The notes under the pieces were generated by a model, which had not been told where the DNA came from, made no database searches, and was given only the letters and a program-made list of their open reading frames with translations. A DNA stretch of 42,589 nt from Pseudomonas sp. TNT3 (GTDB lineage Bacteria > Pseudomonadota > Gammaproteobacteria > Pseudomonadales > Pseudomonadaceae), in assembly GCF_010095445.2 (NCBI RefSeq), contig NZ_WFGV02000051.1:1-42589 (forward strand). The letters are read 5' to 3'. This document shows, one piece after another, positions 24,834-33,506 of this stretch; position 1 is the stretch's first letter, and every line of letters begins with the position of its first letter. The position numbers and the translations under genes are program-made.

Positions 24834-26438
24834 CTATCGGCGAACGACCAGATACAAACCGACAGCCACCATGATTCCGGCCGGCCAATGACCCATTTCA
24901 CCCAGCGGTCCACCGGCAAGCAAAATAGCGCCACCGGCCAGGTGAGCGCAGCCGAGCAGCCGCAGGAACCAGTCGTCCTTGCGTTTGTGCCACGGCGGCG
25001 GTGGGTCGTAGGCGTGGGGTTGGGACATGCGTTCGAGCAGGTCGCGAGCCATATTCGCCAGGTGCGGCAATTGCTCAAACTGGCTCTGAACGTTGCCAAT
25101 CAAGGCTTTCGGGCTGACGCGCTCACGCATCCAGCGTTCGAGGAACGGCTGGGCGGTGTTCCACAGGTCCAGGTCCGGGTACAGCTGACGGCCCAGGCCT
25201 TCGATGTTCAACAGGGTTTTCTGCAGCAGCACCAGCTGCGGCTGCACTTCCATGTTGAAGCGCCGAGCGGTCTGGAACAGGCGCATCAGGACCTGTCCGA
25301 AGGAAATATCTTTTAACGGTTTTTCGAAAATCGGTTCGCATACGGTGCGAATCGCTGCCTCGAATTCATTCAGTTTGGTCTCTGCCGGTACCCATCCTGA
25401 ATCGATGTGCAGTTGGGCGACTCGCCGGTAGTCACGTTTGAAAAACGCGAACAGGTTGCGCGCCAGGTAATCCTGATCTTCCGGAGTCAGGCTGCCGACG
25501 ATGCCGCAGTCGATGGCAATATATTGCGGGCTCCACGGGTTCACGGTGCTGACGAAAATGTTGCCCGGGTGCATGTCGGCGTGGAAGAAACTGTCGCGGA
25601 ACACTTGGGTGAAGAAGATCTCCACGCCGCGCTCGGCGAGCATTTTCATGTCGGTGCGCTGGTCAGCGAGGGTGGCCAGATCAGTGACCTGAATGCCGTA
25701 GATACGCTCCATCACCAGCACTTTCGGCCGGCACCAATCCCAATAGACCTGGGGGACGTAGAGCAGTGGCGAGCCTTCGAAGTTGCGTTTCAACTGACTG
25801 GCATTCGCAGCTTCGCGCAGCAGGTCCAGTTCGTCGTAGATGGTTTTTTCGTAGTCCAGGACCACGTCCACCGGGTGTAGCAGGCGGGCGTCGGCCGATA
25901 GCTTTTCTGCAGCTCGGGCGAGGATGAACAGCCAGGCCAGATCCTGCGCAATGATCGGCTTCAGGCCCGGGCGGATAACCTTGACCACGACTTCTTCGCC
26001 GGTTTTCAGTTGCGCGGCATGCACCTGCGCCACCGAAGCCGAGGCCAGGGGCTCAACGTCAAAGCGACTGAACACTTCGCTGATCTTTTTGCCGAGCTGT
26101 TCTTCGATCAGCTTGACCGACACTTGCGAATCGAACGGAGGCACCCGGTCCTGAAGCTTCATCAGCTCATCGGCAATGTCTTCGGGAAGCAGATCACGAC
26201 GGGTGGACAGTATCTGTCCGAACTTGATGAAGATCGGCCCCAGGTCCTGTAATGCCAGACGCAAACGTGCGCCTCGGGTCAGGTCCAGGGTTTTGCGCGG
26301 GAACCAGCGCCACGGCAAGGCATAGCGCAGCGCCAGCAGAAACCAGGGCAGCGGCAGGGCGAAGAGAAGGTCATCGAGGCGGTAGCGAATCACAACGCGC
26401 TGGATGCGCAACAAACGGCGGACGGCAAGCAGCTTCAT
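24834..26438 (-). CDS. ubiB: Ubiquinone biosynthesis protein UbiB (ABC1/ADCK-type atypical kinase)
   Basis: This 534-residue membrane-attached protein is needed for ubiquinone synthesis. It has a kinase-like fold with ATPase activity in relatives rather than proven protein kinase activity. Segments include the KFGQILSTRRDLLP motif typical of the family, ASVAQVHAA with the alanine-rich loop replacing the usual glycine loop, ADMHPGNIFV (catalytic loop) and IAIDCGIVGSL (metal-binding). Two membrane segments close the C-terminus (about residues 490-532). Its start overlaps ubiJ by four bases. Confidence 0.95.
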   Translation of the reverse strand: MKLLAVRRLLRIQRVVIRYRLDDLLFALPLPWFLLALRYALPWRWFPRKTLDLTRGARLRLALQDLGPIFIKFGQILSTRRDLLPEDIADELMKLQDRVPPFDSQVSVKLIEEQLGKKISEVFSRFDVEPLASASVAQVHAAQLKTGEEVVVKVIRPGLKPIIAQDLAWLFILARAAEKLSADARLLHPVDVVLDYEKTIYDELDLLREAANASQLKRNFEGSPLLYVPQVYWDWCRPKVLVMERIYGIQVTDLATLADQRTDMKMLAERGVEIFFTQVFRDSFFHADMHPGNIFVSTVNPWSPQYIAIDCGIVGSLTPEDQDYLARNLFAFFKRDYRRVAQLHIDSGWVPAETKLNEFEAAIRTVCEPIFEKPLKDISFGQVLMRLFQTARRFNMEVQPQLVLLQKTLLNIEGLGRQLYPDLDLWNTAQPFLERWMRERVSPKALIGNVQSQFEQLPHLANMARDLLERMSQPHAYDPPPPWHKRKDDWFLRLLGCAHLAGGAILLAGGPLGEMGHWPAGIMVAVGLYLVVRR

Positions 26439-27058
26439 GCGTTATCGCTTGGGTCGAGGGATCGGGAAAGGCGCTCGAAACGCGCCTCGAGACGTTCCAG
26501 ATCGAGTTTGATCTGGTCCAGTTCACTGAAACGGGCTTCGGCTTCGCGCTGACCGACGAGGGTTCGCGATTCTTCGGCCAGGTATTCACCCAGGTTCTGC
26601 CCCAGGCTTGTGAATCCTTGCTGGTACCAACGTGCGCGGCTGCGCAGATGACCGCCAACCAGTTGCGTGGCCACCGGTCCCAGCCAGCGCGAGAGTTCGT
26701 ACTCCCAATCCAGTTCGAGGTCCTGAAGGATCGCCGCCAGTTCCAGCAGCACACCGCTGTCACCGTCGAGCTCGACTTCGGGGCCATGCAGCACCGCGGT
26801 CTTGTCTTTGCTCATCGCCAGTTTCAGCAGGCTTGAGGCGGGTGCACGCAAAGTGCAGTCGGCGCCGGTTTCCCACTGGGAAGCGAGCATCAGGCCTTCG
26901 TCACTGGGCAGGATGAACAGCTGAAAGGCCGGGCTGCGGCAATCGACGGCAATCACCCTGCCACTCAAATGCGCGAGCCGTGGCAGTGCCGTGCTGTCGA
27001 GACGCAGCACCCGGTTCAGACCGAGTTCAACGCTGGCGAGCAGACCGGCGAGCAACAT
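26435..27058 (-). CDS. ubiJ: Ubiquinone biosynthesis accessory factor UbiJ (SCP2 domain)
   Basis: This 207-residue cytoplasmic protein helps the aerobic ubiquinone complex, probably by binding the lipid intermediates through its N-terminal SCP2 domain (about residues 15-115). A coiled C-terminal region is suggested by the alternating SELDQIKLDLERLEARFERLSRSL. It overlaps ubiB by four bases and touches ubiE by one, in the usual ubiE-ubiJ-ubiB order. The name rests on this order and on the domain type. Confidence 0.9.
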   Translation of the reverse strand: MLLAGLLASVELGLNRVLRLDSTALPRLAHLSGRVIAVDCRSPAFQLFILPSDEGLMLASQWETGADCTLRAPASSLLKLAMSKDKTAVLHGPEVELDGDSGVLLELAAILQDLELDWEYELSRWLGPVATQLVGGHLRSRARWYQQGFTSLGQNLGEYLAEESRTLVGQREAEARFSELDQIKLDLERLEARFERLSRSLDPSDNA

Positions 27059-27828
27059 CAGGGTTTGATGCCGCGGTGCAAGGCAACGATGCCTGCGGTC
27101 ATGTTGTGATAGGTCACGCGGTCGAAGCCGGCCTCGACCATCATCGATTTCAGGGTTTCCTGATTCGGGTGCATGCGGATCGATTCGGCCAGGTAGCGAT
27201 AGCTCTCCGAGTCGTTGGTGATCAGCTTGCCCATCAGCGGCATGAACGCGAACGAATAGGCGTCGTAGGCCTTGGACATCAGCGCGTTGGTCGGTTTGGA
27301 GAACTCCAGAACCAGCAGACGGCCGCCCGGTTTCAGTACGCGCAACATCGAACGCAGGGCGTCCTCTTTATGTGTCACGTTGCGCAGGCCAAAAGCGATG
27401 GTCACGCAGTCGAAATGGTTGTCCGGGAACGGCAGCTTTTCAGCGTCTGCCTGGACGAACTCAACGTTGCCGGCAACACCGAGGTCCAGCAGGCGGTCAC
27501 GACCGACCTTGAGCATGGATTCGTTGATATCGGCCAGCACGACCTGGCCGGTCGGGCCAACGAGGTGCGAGAATTTTTTGGTCAGGTCGCCGGTGCCACC
27601 CGCGATGTCCAGCACGCGATTACCGGTGCGCACGCCCGACAGTTCGATTGCGAAGCGCTTCCACAGACGGTGCATGCCGCCCGACAGGAGGTCATTCATT
27701 AGGTCGTACTTGGCGGCTACCGAGTGAAAAACCTCAGCGACTTTTTCCGCTTTTTGGCTTTCCGGAACGTTTTTGAAACCGAAGTGAGTGGTGGGTTCGG
27801 CATCGCTGCCTTTGCGCTGATCAGTCAT
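27058..27828 (-). CDS. ubiE: Ubiquinone/menaquinone C-methyltransferase UbiE
   Basis: This 256-residue SAM-dependent enzyme performs the C-methylation in ubiquinone synthesis. It carries the SAM-binding motif VLDIAGGTGDLTKKF, followed by VVLADINESML and DCVTIAFGLRNVT, all characteristic of UbiE. The N-terminus contains THFGFKNVPESQKAEKVAEV, as in relatives. It leads the ubiEJB unit. The 154-base gap to the divergent PHA-associated gene should hold its promoter, but no clear one was found. Confidence 0.96.
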   Translation of the reverse strand: MTDQRKGSDAEPTTHFGFKNVPESQKAEKVAEVFHSVAAKYDLMNDLLSGGMHRLWKRFAIELSGVRTGNRVLDIAGGTGDLTKKFSHLVGPTGQVVLADINESMLKVGRDRLLDLGVAGNVEFVQADAEKLPFPDNHFDCVTIAFGLRNVTHKEDALRSMLRVLKPGGRLLVLEFSKPTNALMSKAYDAYSFAFMPLMGKLITNDSESYRYLAESIRMHPNQETLKSMMVEAGFDRVTYHNMTAGIVALHRGIKP

Positions 27829-27982
27829 ATCGCTGTCACCAGAAGAGAATGCGGGACATTCTAATCCCGGTGGCCTGCTTTGTCTTGGAGTGGGTAAAGG
27901 TAAGATAAGGAAACACCGGGACGTTTTGCCGCAGCGGCGGTCAAGATGCTTCAGGAAGTATTCATCAAGCAGGAGTCATTCG

Positions 27983-28258
27983 ATGGCCCGAATTAGTGTT
28001 GAACGTGCCCACGGCCTGGGTAAGGAAGCGGCCCGCGAGAAGGCTGAAAAGCTGGCGCAGAAACTGTCCGACCAATATGGCCTGGAGCCGCAATGGTCCG
28101 GCGACACCCTGAACCTCAAACGCTCGGGCGTAAAAGGCACGGTGCAGGTCGGCGAGGACTCGATCAAGGTGGATGTGGAGCTGGGCATGCTGATGTCGGC
28201 CATGAGCGGCACGATCAAATCGGAAATCGAGAAGGCCCTGGATAAAGCGTTGGTCTGA
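27983..28258 (+). CDS. Polyhydroxyalkanoic acid system family protein
   Basis: This 91-residue protein resembles the small family annotated as putative PHA system or granule-region protein, encoded between ubiE and phaI in pseudomonads. It starts MARISVERAHGLGKEAA at ATG 27983 with AGGAG upstream. A helical N-terminus (AREKAEKLAQKLSDQ) is followed by beta-like segments (WSGDTLNLKRSGVKG, TVQVGEDSIKVDVEL) and a hydrophobic-plus-helical end. No catalytic motif is visible. The position suggests a role near PHA granules, but the function is unproven. Confidence 0.75.
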   Translation: MARISVERAHGLGKEAAREKAEKLAQKLSDQYGLEPQWSGDTLNLKRSGVKGTVQVGEDSIKVDVELGMLMSAMSGTIKSEIEKALDKALV

Positions 28259-28282
28259 TTCCGGATTGAAATCCCTTCCCCC

Positions 28283-28372
28283 TGTAGGAGTGAGCCTGCT
28301 CGCGATAGCGGTCTGTCAGTCAACATTAGTTTCGACTGATAGGCCGCTATCGCGAGCAGGCTCACTCCTACA
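28283..28372. repeat. REP doublet 9 (GTAGGAGTGAGCCTGCTCGCGATAGCGG type)
   Basis: Perfect 29-base inverted arms lie at 28283-28311 and 28344-28372 around a 32-base centre, between the small PHA-associated gene and phaI. It has the same outer core as doublet 10. Confidence 0.92.
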
Positions 28373-28503
28373 TTTGTTTTGTGGTGAAGCCAGAGATTTA
28401 TGTCAGTTGTTAGGGTGCCGTTTCTAATTATTCTCACTACTTTGTGCCTGAGCCCGACTCTTTCGCGGGCAGTTCCTCAAACCTTCTGCGCGTGAGGTGC
28501 ACC

Positions 28504-28926
28504 ATGGCCAAAGTTATTTTGAAGAAAAAAATCGACGTTACGACCACTGCTCTGGGCGACGTCAAATCCTATGCCCGCAAGATCTGGCTGGCAGGCCTGG
28601 GTGCCTACACCAAGGTCGGACAAGAAGGCAGCGAGTACTTTCAAGAGTTGATCAAAGAAGGTCAAACTGTTGAAAAGAAAGGCAAAAAGGTAGTTGCTGA
28701 GAAACTTGAAGCAGCCAACACCGAGATCGAAGAAGCGAAGAGCGAAGTCAGCACTTTCAAAGGCAAGGTCGAAGTTCAACTCGACAAAGTCGAGAAGGCT
28801 TTTGACTCGCGTGTCGCAAGTGCCTTGAATCGTATCGGCATTCCGTCTAAACATGACGTTGAGACGCTGTCTGCTAAGCTCGATGAGTTGACGGCATTGC
28901 TCGAACGCGTCGCGCGTAAATCTTAA
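28504..28926 (+). CDS. phaI: Phasin PhaI
   Basis: This 140-residue granule-associated protein coats medium-chain-length PHA granules. Start ATG 28504 has GAGG upstream. Conserved YARKIWLAGLGAYTKVGQEG lies near residues 23-42 and recurs in PhaF. A long amphipathic helix rich in lysine and glutamate covers roughly residues 50-135. It is followed ten bases later by phaF. A weak -35/-10 pair (TTGTTA and TATTCT at 28407-28434, 16-base gap) lies upstream but is poor evidence. In P. putida the phaIF promoter is activated by PhaD, and a similar control is likely here. Confidence 0.93.
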   Translation: MAKVILKKKIDVTTTALGDVKSYARKIWLAGLGAYTKVGQEGSEYFQELIKEGQTVEKKGKKVVAEKLEAANTEIEEAKSEVSTFKGKVEVQLDKVEKAFDSRVASALNRIGIPSKHDVETLSAKLDELTALLERVARKS

Positions 28927-28936
28927 GGAGAACGGG

Positions 28937-29857
28937 ATGGCTGGTAAAAAGAACACCGAAAAAGAAGGCAGCTCGTGGATCGGGAAAGTCGAAGACTACT
29001 CCCGCAAAATCTGGCTGGCTGGTTTAGGCGTGTACTCGAAGATCGACAATGACGGCGGCAAGCTCTTCGATACATTGGTCAAAGACGGCGAGAAAGCCGA
29101 GAAGCTCACCAAGAACGCAGTCGGCAAGAAAGTCGACGCTGCCAAGGACTCCGCTACCTCGGCCAAGTCGCGCATTACCGGTGTTAAAGATCGTGCGCTG
29201 GGCAAGTGGGACGAGCTGGAAGGTGCTTTTGACAAGCGCCTGAACAGTGCCATTTCGCGCTTGGGCGTTCCAAGCCGCAATGAAGTCAAAGCCCTGCACA
29301 GCAAGGTCGATACCCTGACCAAGCAGATCGAAAGACTCACCGGTGCCAAGGTTGCGCCTGTTGCGACGAAAACCGCAGCGGCAAAACCTGCAGCTAAAAC
29401 GGCAGCGGCTAAACCCGCGGCCAAAACGGCTGCCAAGCCACTGGTCAAGGCAGCTGCTAAAGCAGTGGCCAAACCAGCCGCCAAAGTCGCCGCTAAAACC
29501 GCTGCCGCAAAACCGGCAGCCAAAGCAGTAGCCAAGGCCGCGGCCAAACCGGTCGCCGCAAAAGCCGCCGCCAAACCTGCCACCAAGCCGGCTGCTAAAC
29601 CTGCGGCCAAGCCCGCAGCGAAAACGGCAGCAGCCAAACCTGCAGCCAAGCCAGCGGCAAAACCTGCCGCAGCCAAAAAGCCAGCAGTGAAAAAACCGGC
29701 GGCACCGAAAGCCGCAGCACCAAAACCAGCAGTGGCTGCCGCCAAACCGGCAACCCCGGCACCTGCGGCCAGCACATCGAACTCTGCTGCCGCGCCGACC
29801 CCTGCTGCCACCCCGACTGTCGCGCCAGCCCCATCGACGCCAACCAGTCAGTCCTGA
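28937..29857 (+). CDS. phaF: Phasin PhaF with histone H1-like tail
   Basis: This 306-residue protein binds the PHA granule with its N-terminal phasin domain (about residues 10-135, with YSRKIWLAGLGVYSKI) and the nucleoid with its tail. From about residue 135 the tail is almost entirely Ala/Lys/Pro, built from repeated AAKPAAK-like units with around 100 residues of near-periodic sequence, then a Ser/Thr/Pro/Ala end. In P. putida such a tail contacts DNA and helps to share granules between daughter cells. It follows phaI after AAGGAG. A strong bidirectional terminator lies behind it. Confidence 0.95.
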   Translation: MAGKKNTEKEGSSWIGKVEDYSRKIWLAGLGVYSKIDNDGGKLFDTLVKDGEKAEKLTKNAVGKKVDAAKDSATSAKSRITGVKDRALGKWDELEGAFDKRLNSAISRLGVPSRNEVKALHSKVDTLTKQIERLTGAKVAPVATKTAAAKPAAKTAAAKPAAKTAAKPLVKAAAKAVAKPAAKVAAKTAAAKPAAKAVAKAAAKPVAAKAAAKPATKPAAKPAAKPAAKTAAAKPAAKPAAKPAAAKKPAVKKPAAPKAAAPKPAVAAAKPATPAPAASTSNSAAAPTPAATPTVAPAPSTPTSQS

Positions 29858-29870
29858 TTTCAGGGCTCAA

Positions 29871-29904
29871 AAAAACGCCCGGCCTGCAAAGGTCGGGCGT
29901 TTTT
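29871..29904. terminator. Bidirectional intrinsic terminator between phaF and phaD
   Basis: AAAAACGCCCGGCC (29871-29884) and GGTCGGGCGTTTTT (29891-29904) pair with one G-T wobble around a six-base loop. A T-run follows on the plus strand. The leading A-run gives a T-run on the minus strand, so it can stop phaIF transcripts and also those of the convergent phaC1-phaD block. Confidence 0.9.
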
Positions 29905-29940
29905 GTTTGTGAAAACATTTTAAGAGTCACCGCAGATCCC

Positions 29941-30032
29941 CTGTAGGAGTGAGCCTGCTCGCGATTGCGGTGTGTCATTCAACATTGATATTGACTGGCC
30001 CCACACCATCGCGAGCAGGCTCACTCCTACAG
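29941..30032. repeat. REP doublet 10 (GTAGGAGTGAGCCTGCTCGCGAT type)
   Basis: Perfect 25-base inverted arms lie at 29941-29965 and 30008-30032. They sit in the convergent phaF/phaD gap behind the terminator. The sequence is nearly that of doublet 9, found about 1.6 kb away. Confidence 0.92.
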
Positions 30033-30058
30033 TGAAATATGTTTATCCAGTGAGAGGG

Positions 30059-30679
30059 TTATTCGTGTTCTTCCAGGTACTGCATCGCCATGTGCTCCGT
30101 TGCAGCCTTGATCGGCGGCAACAAATGCGGTGCCACCAGCATCATGATCTGATACACCACCAGCTTCACTTCACCCTCGCGATCCAGAATTCGCTGATAG
30201 TCCAGTGAGAACAACAGCGTCATGGTGATCTGCTCCACCAGTTGCCCCAACGCCTGGGTATCACTGACCAACTGACCCTGAGCCTTCAAACGCGCCAACA
30301 ACGAAGCCAGCGTGCGCTTGAGCGCGTTGAGCAGGTTGCGGATGCCTTTGGCGAGTTTCGGCAAGCGTCCGGCAAGGTTCGACAGGTCCTGGAACAGAAA
30401 CCGGTAATGCGCCAGCCGCTCGACGATCAAGTGCAGGAATAGCCAGTAATCCTCCGGCGCCAGTTCCACATCCGCAGGTGGATCGAGCAGCGGTGCCAGC
30501 TCGGCTTGAAAGCGCTCGAATAACCCTAGGATGAGCGGTTCCTTGCCGTGAAAATGGTAGTAGAGGTTGCCAGGGCTGATGCCCATTTCGTTCGCCACTT
30601 CCATCGTGGAAACGTTCGGTTCGCCCTTCTGATTGAACAACTGCAAAGCACATTCGAGAATCCGGTCGCGGGTTTTCAT
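30059..30679 (-). CDS. phaD: TetR-type regulator PhaD
   Basis: This 206-residue DNA-binding protein is of the TetR fold. It starts MKTRDRILECALQLFNQKG and has a helix-turn-helix at EVANEMGISPGNLYYHFHGKE. The C-terminal all-helical part would bind a PHA metabolite. In P. putida PhaD activates phaI and phaC1 transcription, unlike most TetR proteins, and responds to fatty acid oxidation intermediates. It is the last gene of the phaC1-phaZ-phaC2-phaD block and lies 27 bases behind phaC2. Confidence 0.93.
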   Translation of the reverse strand: MKTRDRILECALQLFNQKGEPNVSTMEVANEMGISPGNLYYHFHGKEPLILGLFERFQAELAPLLDPPADVELAPEDYWLFLHLIVERLAHYRFLFQDLSNLAGRLPKLAKGIRNLLNALKRTLASLLARLKAQGQLVSDTQALGQLVEQITMTLLFSLDYQRILDREGEVKLVVYQIMMLVAPHLLPPIKAATEHMAMQYLEEHE

Positions 30680-30706
30680 CCAGTCTTCTTAATGGTTCGT
30701 TGAGCG

Positions 30707-32389
30707 TCAGCGCACGCGCACATAGGTGCCAGGTGCTGCCTCCATCGGTGGATAGTTCTGGTTGCCAAGTGCCATGTGGGTTTCTTTTTGCGCGCCCGAA
30801 CGTTCCTGAATCCAGCTCAGCCATTGAGTCCACCAGCTGCCGTCGACTTGCTTTGCGTCGTAATACCAGGCGCGTGGGTCGCTGCTCAGCTTGGCGCCTT
30901 CGATGTAGTTGGCTTTCGGGTTGCTCGGCGGGTTCAGGATGCTTTGTACATGGCCGCTGTTGGACAGCACGAAACGCCGGTCACCCCCTAACAACAAGGT
31001 TGAGCGATACACCGCGTCCCAGGGCGTGATGTGGTCGTTGATACCGGCCACGCTGAAGCTGTCGACCGTGACTTTTTGCAGGTCTATCGGCGTACCGCAC
31101 ACTTCAAGACCGCCTGGGTGACTCAGTGGATTGTGTTTGAAGAAATCCAGCAGATCACCGTGCAACGCTGCCGGCAGCCGTGTGTTGTCGTTGTTCCAAT
31201 AGAGGATGTCGAACGCTGGCGGCTCTTTGCCCAACAGGTAATTGTTGACGAAGTAGCTCCAGATCAAATCGTTGGGGCGCATCCAGGCGAATACCTTTGC
31301 CATGTCACGCCCGTCCAGCACACCTTTCTGATAGGAACGACGCTTGGCGGCTTCCAGCGTCTGCTCGTCGGCGAACAGGGTGGCTGGCGAGTCCATCTGA
31401 CTGTCGAGCAGGCTCACCAGGTACGTCGCGCTGGAGACACGACGCAGTTGTCGTTTGGCCTGCAAATGACCCTGCAGCGCGGCGATGGTCAGCCCGCCAG
31501 CGCAGGCGCCCATCAGGTTGACCTCGCGGGCGCCGGTGATGGCCCGGCACACGTTCATGGCTTCTTCCACGGCTTCAACGTAGGACGAAAGGCCCCATTC
31601 GCGATGTCGCACATCAGGATTGCGCCAGCTGATCATGAACGTCTGCAAACCGTTTTTCAGGGCGAACTGGACGAAGCTGTTACTCGGGCTCAGGTCAAAA
31701 ATGTAGTACTTGTTGATTTGGGGCGGCACCACCAGCAGGGGTTTGGAATACTGTTTTTCGCTCATCGGCTTGTACTGGATCAGCTCCAGCATGTCATTGC
31801 GAAACACCACGGAGCCGGTGGTCGTGGCGACGGTTTTGCCCACTTCGAAAGCTTGTTTGGTGACTTGCCTTGGCAGGCCGTCGTTGTGCAGAAAATCGTC
31901 GATCAGATGGCTGGCCCCGCGCACGAGGCTGTTGCCGCCGGAGTTGAAAATTTCCTTGATGGCCAGCGGATTGAGCAAGCTGTTGGAGGGCGCCACGGCG
32001 TCATTGAGCAAAGCGAACGCGAAGTGCGCGCGAGCGCGATCATCCGGGTTCATGTTGCTCTCGTCGATCCAGCTTTTGACCTGTTTCTGCCAGCTCAGGT
32101 AAGCCTGCAGACTGCGGCGGTAAAAAGGGTTGAGGCTCCACGCCGGATCGGCAAACCGATTGTCCTGCGGGTTGGTGGGGTGCAAGGTTTCTCCCAGCAA
32201 CACGCGGCCCAGTTGACCGCCGAGTCTCAAGGCGTGTCGGGCGCTGTGCACGGGATTGCGCAAGCCATGGGCGGCCACACTGCGCAAGGTCGAAAACAGA
32301 TCACGGCCACGCAGGCCGGTAATCGCACTCTGTGCGTTGATGAACGCGGCGGGAGTGGGTAAGGAATCCCTCACTGGTTTGTCGCGCAT
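30707..32389 (-). CDS. phaC: Class II PHA synthase PhaC2
   Basis: This 560-residue granule-bound synthase joins (R)-3-hydroxyacyl-CoA of 6-14 carbons into polyester. The catalytic triad is visible as Cys296 in LMGACAGGL, Asp452 in GINDHITPW and His480 in SNSGHVQSIL. These match the numbering reported for class II synthases. Its length and overall order match PhaC1 of the same cluster. It follows phaZ after 115 bases. Its start gives MRDKPVRDSLPTPAAF, with an upstream GGAG. It is the phaC2 gene of the standard cluster. Confidence 0.95.
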   Translation of the reverse strand: MRDKPVRDSLPTPAAFINAQSAITGLRGRDLFSTLRSVAAHGLRNPVHSARHALRLGGQLGRVLLGETLHPTNPQDNRFADPAWSLNPFYRRSLQAYLSWQKQVKSWIDESNMNPDDRARAHFAFALLNDAVAPSNSLLNPLAIKEIFNSGGNSLVRGASHLIDDFLHNDGLPRQVTKQAFEVGKTVATTTGSVVFRNDMLELIQYKPMSEKQYSKPLLVVPPQINKYYIFDLSPSNSFVQFALKNGLQTFMISWRNPDVRHREWGLSSYVEAVEEAMNVCRAITGAREVNLMGACAGGLTIAALQGHLQAKRQLRRVSSATYLVSLLDSQMDSPATLFADEQTLEAAKRRSYQKGVLDGRDMAKVFAWMRPNDLIWSYFVNNYLLGKEPPAFDILYWNNDNTRLPAALHGDLLDFFKHNPLSHPGGLEVCGTPIDLQKVTVDSFSVAGINDHITPWDAVYRSTLLLGGDRRFVLSNSGHVQSILNPPSNPKANYIEGAKLSSDPRAWYYDAKQVDGSWWTQWLSWIQERSGAQKETHMALGNQNYPPMEAAPGTYVRVR

Positions 32390-32504
32390 GACTCAACACT
32401 CCTTCGTCTTCAGGCCAAAAACAAACGTACCGAACCAGAACACCATAGACGCTGCAACGGGTTGTTGCGCGGTGCGGCATCCTGCCGACCGACGATGGGG
32501 AGGC

Positions 32505-33359
32505 TTAACCGCCCAATGGCGCCGGGTGCGGGTGCATCACCGCGCGCTGCCGTTCTTCCTCGAGGAATTTCATAATGATCGGGGCCACCGCTTCGGCCCG
32601 GGTAATGAGGAACAGATGCCCGTCATCGATGACGTGCAATTGAGCGTTGGGAATTCGCCATGCCAGCAAGCGCATGTTGATCAACGGGATCAGCGGATCA
32701 TCATCACCGGCCAATACCAGCGTCGGCTGATGGATCTTGTGCAGCCAATGAATGCTGGTCCAGCCAAGGCCGGCGAACAGCTGCCAGTAGTAACCGAGCT
32801 TGCCAGCCGACCGCACTTTCGCCGCATGGCTGGCCGCCAGTGTGGGGTCGCGACGGAACGAGCCACCATAGATCATCGGCGCAATGCGAATGACGTGAGA
32901 AGGCTGAATGTAGCGTCGGGGACTGGCCATCATCCACAGCACCTTCGGTTTGCCCGGGACCATGACTGCACCGGCCGCTGTCGCCGCCAGGACGAGTTTT
33001 TTGCAACGCTCGGGATAATCGTAGGCGAACTGCTGGGCGAGGGCGCCCCCCCAGGACACGCCGATCACGTTGACTTGTCCGTAGTCCAGGTAGTCGAGCA
33101 TCCGCGCCGTGAGTTTTGCCAGACCTGGAAAGCGATACGGCCGATTGGGTGTCGACGAACCGCCGACCCCGGGAACATCGAAAGCGATGACTTCCAGGTC
33201 CGGGTCCAGCGCCGCGACAAACGGAAATACCAGCTCCAGGTTGGCGCCGATGCCGTTGAAAATCAGCAAGGGCGTCAAATGAGGCTTGCCGGGGCGTACC
33301 GCGGTCCGGAGGGTCTGGCCATCCAGGTCGACGGTACGAAAAACGAACGGTTGCGGCAT
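32505..33359 (-). CDS. phaZ: Intracellular PHA depolymerase PhaZ
   Basis: This 284-residue alpha/beta hydrolase releases 3-hydroxyalkanoic acids from stored medium-chain-length PHA. It starts MPQPFVFRTVDLDGQTLRT. Ser102 in GVSWGGALAQQ is the nucleophile, GDDDPLIP (217-219) carries the acid and DDGHLF the histidine at 246. In P. putida KT2440 PhaZ, Ser102 is likewise the nucleophile. It lies between phaC1 and phaC2 as usual, 147 bases behind phaC1 with a REP doublet in the gap, so it may have its own transcript as well as read-through. Confidence 0.94.
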   Translation of the reverse strand: MPQPFVFRTVDLDGQTLRTAVRPGKPHLTPLLIFNGIGANLELVFPFVAALDPDLEVIAFDVPGVGGSSTPNRPYRFPGLAKLTARMLDYLDYGQVNVIGVSWGGALAQQFAYDYPERCKKLVLAATAAGAVMVPGKPKVLWMMASPRRYIQPSHVIRIAPMIYGGSFRRDPTLAASHAAKVRSAGKLGYYWQLFAGLGWTSIHWLHKIHQPTLVLAGDDDPLIPLINMRLLAWRIPNAQLHVIDDGHLFLITRAEAVAPIIMKFLEEERQRAVMHPHPAPLGG

Positions 33360-33404
33360 GCTTCAGGCCCTGTGGGTCACGCTCTCAAATTCATCCCCAA
33401 CCCT

Positions 33405-33486
33405 GTAGGAGCTGCCGCAGGCTGCGATCTTTTGATCCTGCTTCAAGGGTCAAGATCAAAAGATCGCAGCCTGCGGCAGCTCCTAC
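33405..33486. repeat. REP doublet 11 (GTAGGAGCTGCCGCAGGCTGCGATCTTTTGATC type)
   Basis: Perfect 33-base inverted arms lie at 33405-33437 and 33454-33486 around a 16-base loop, the longest perfect pair in the window. It lies between phaC1 and phaZ in the same operon. Confidence 0.93.
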
Positions 33487-33506
33487 CGAAGTGTGGGGTG
33501 TGTCAG

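Noticed and set aside
29340..29760. Tandem repeat considered as a CRISPR array or satellite
   Set aside because: The repeat lies in frame in phaF, has no constant spacer structure, and encodes the known Ala/Lys/Pro tail.
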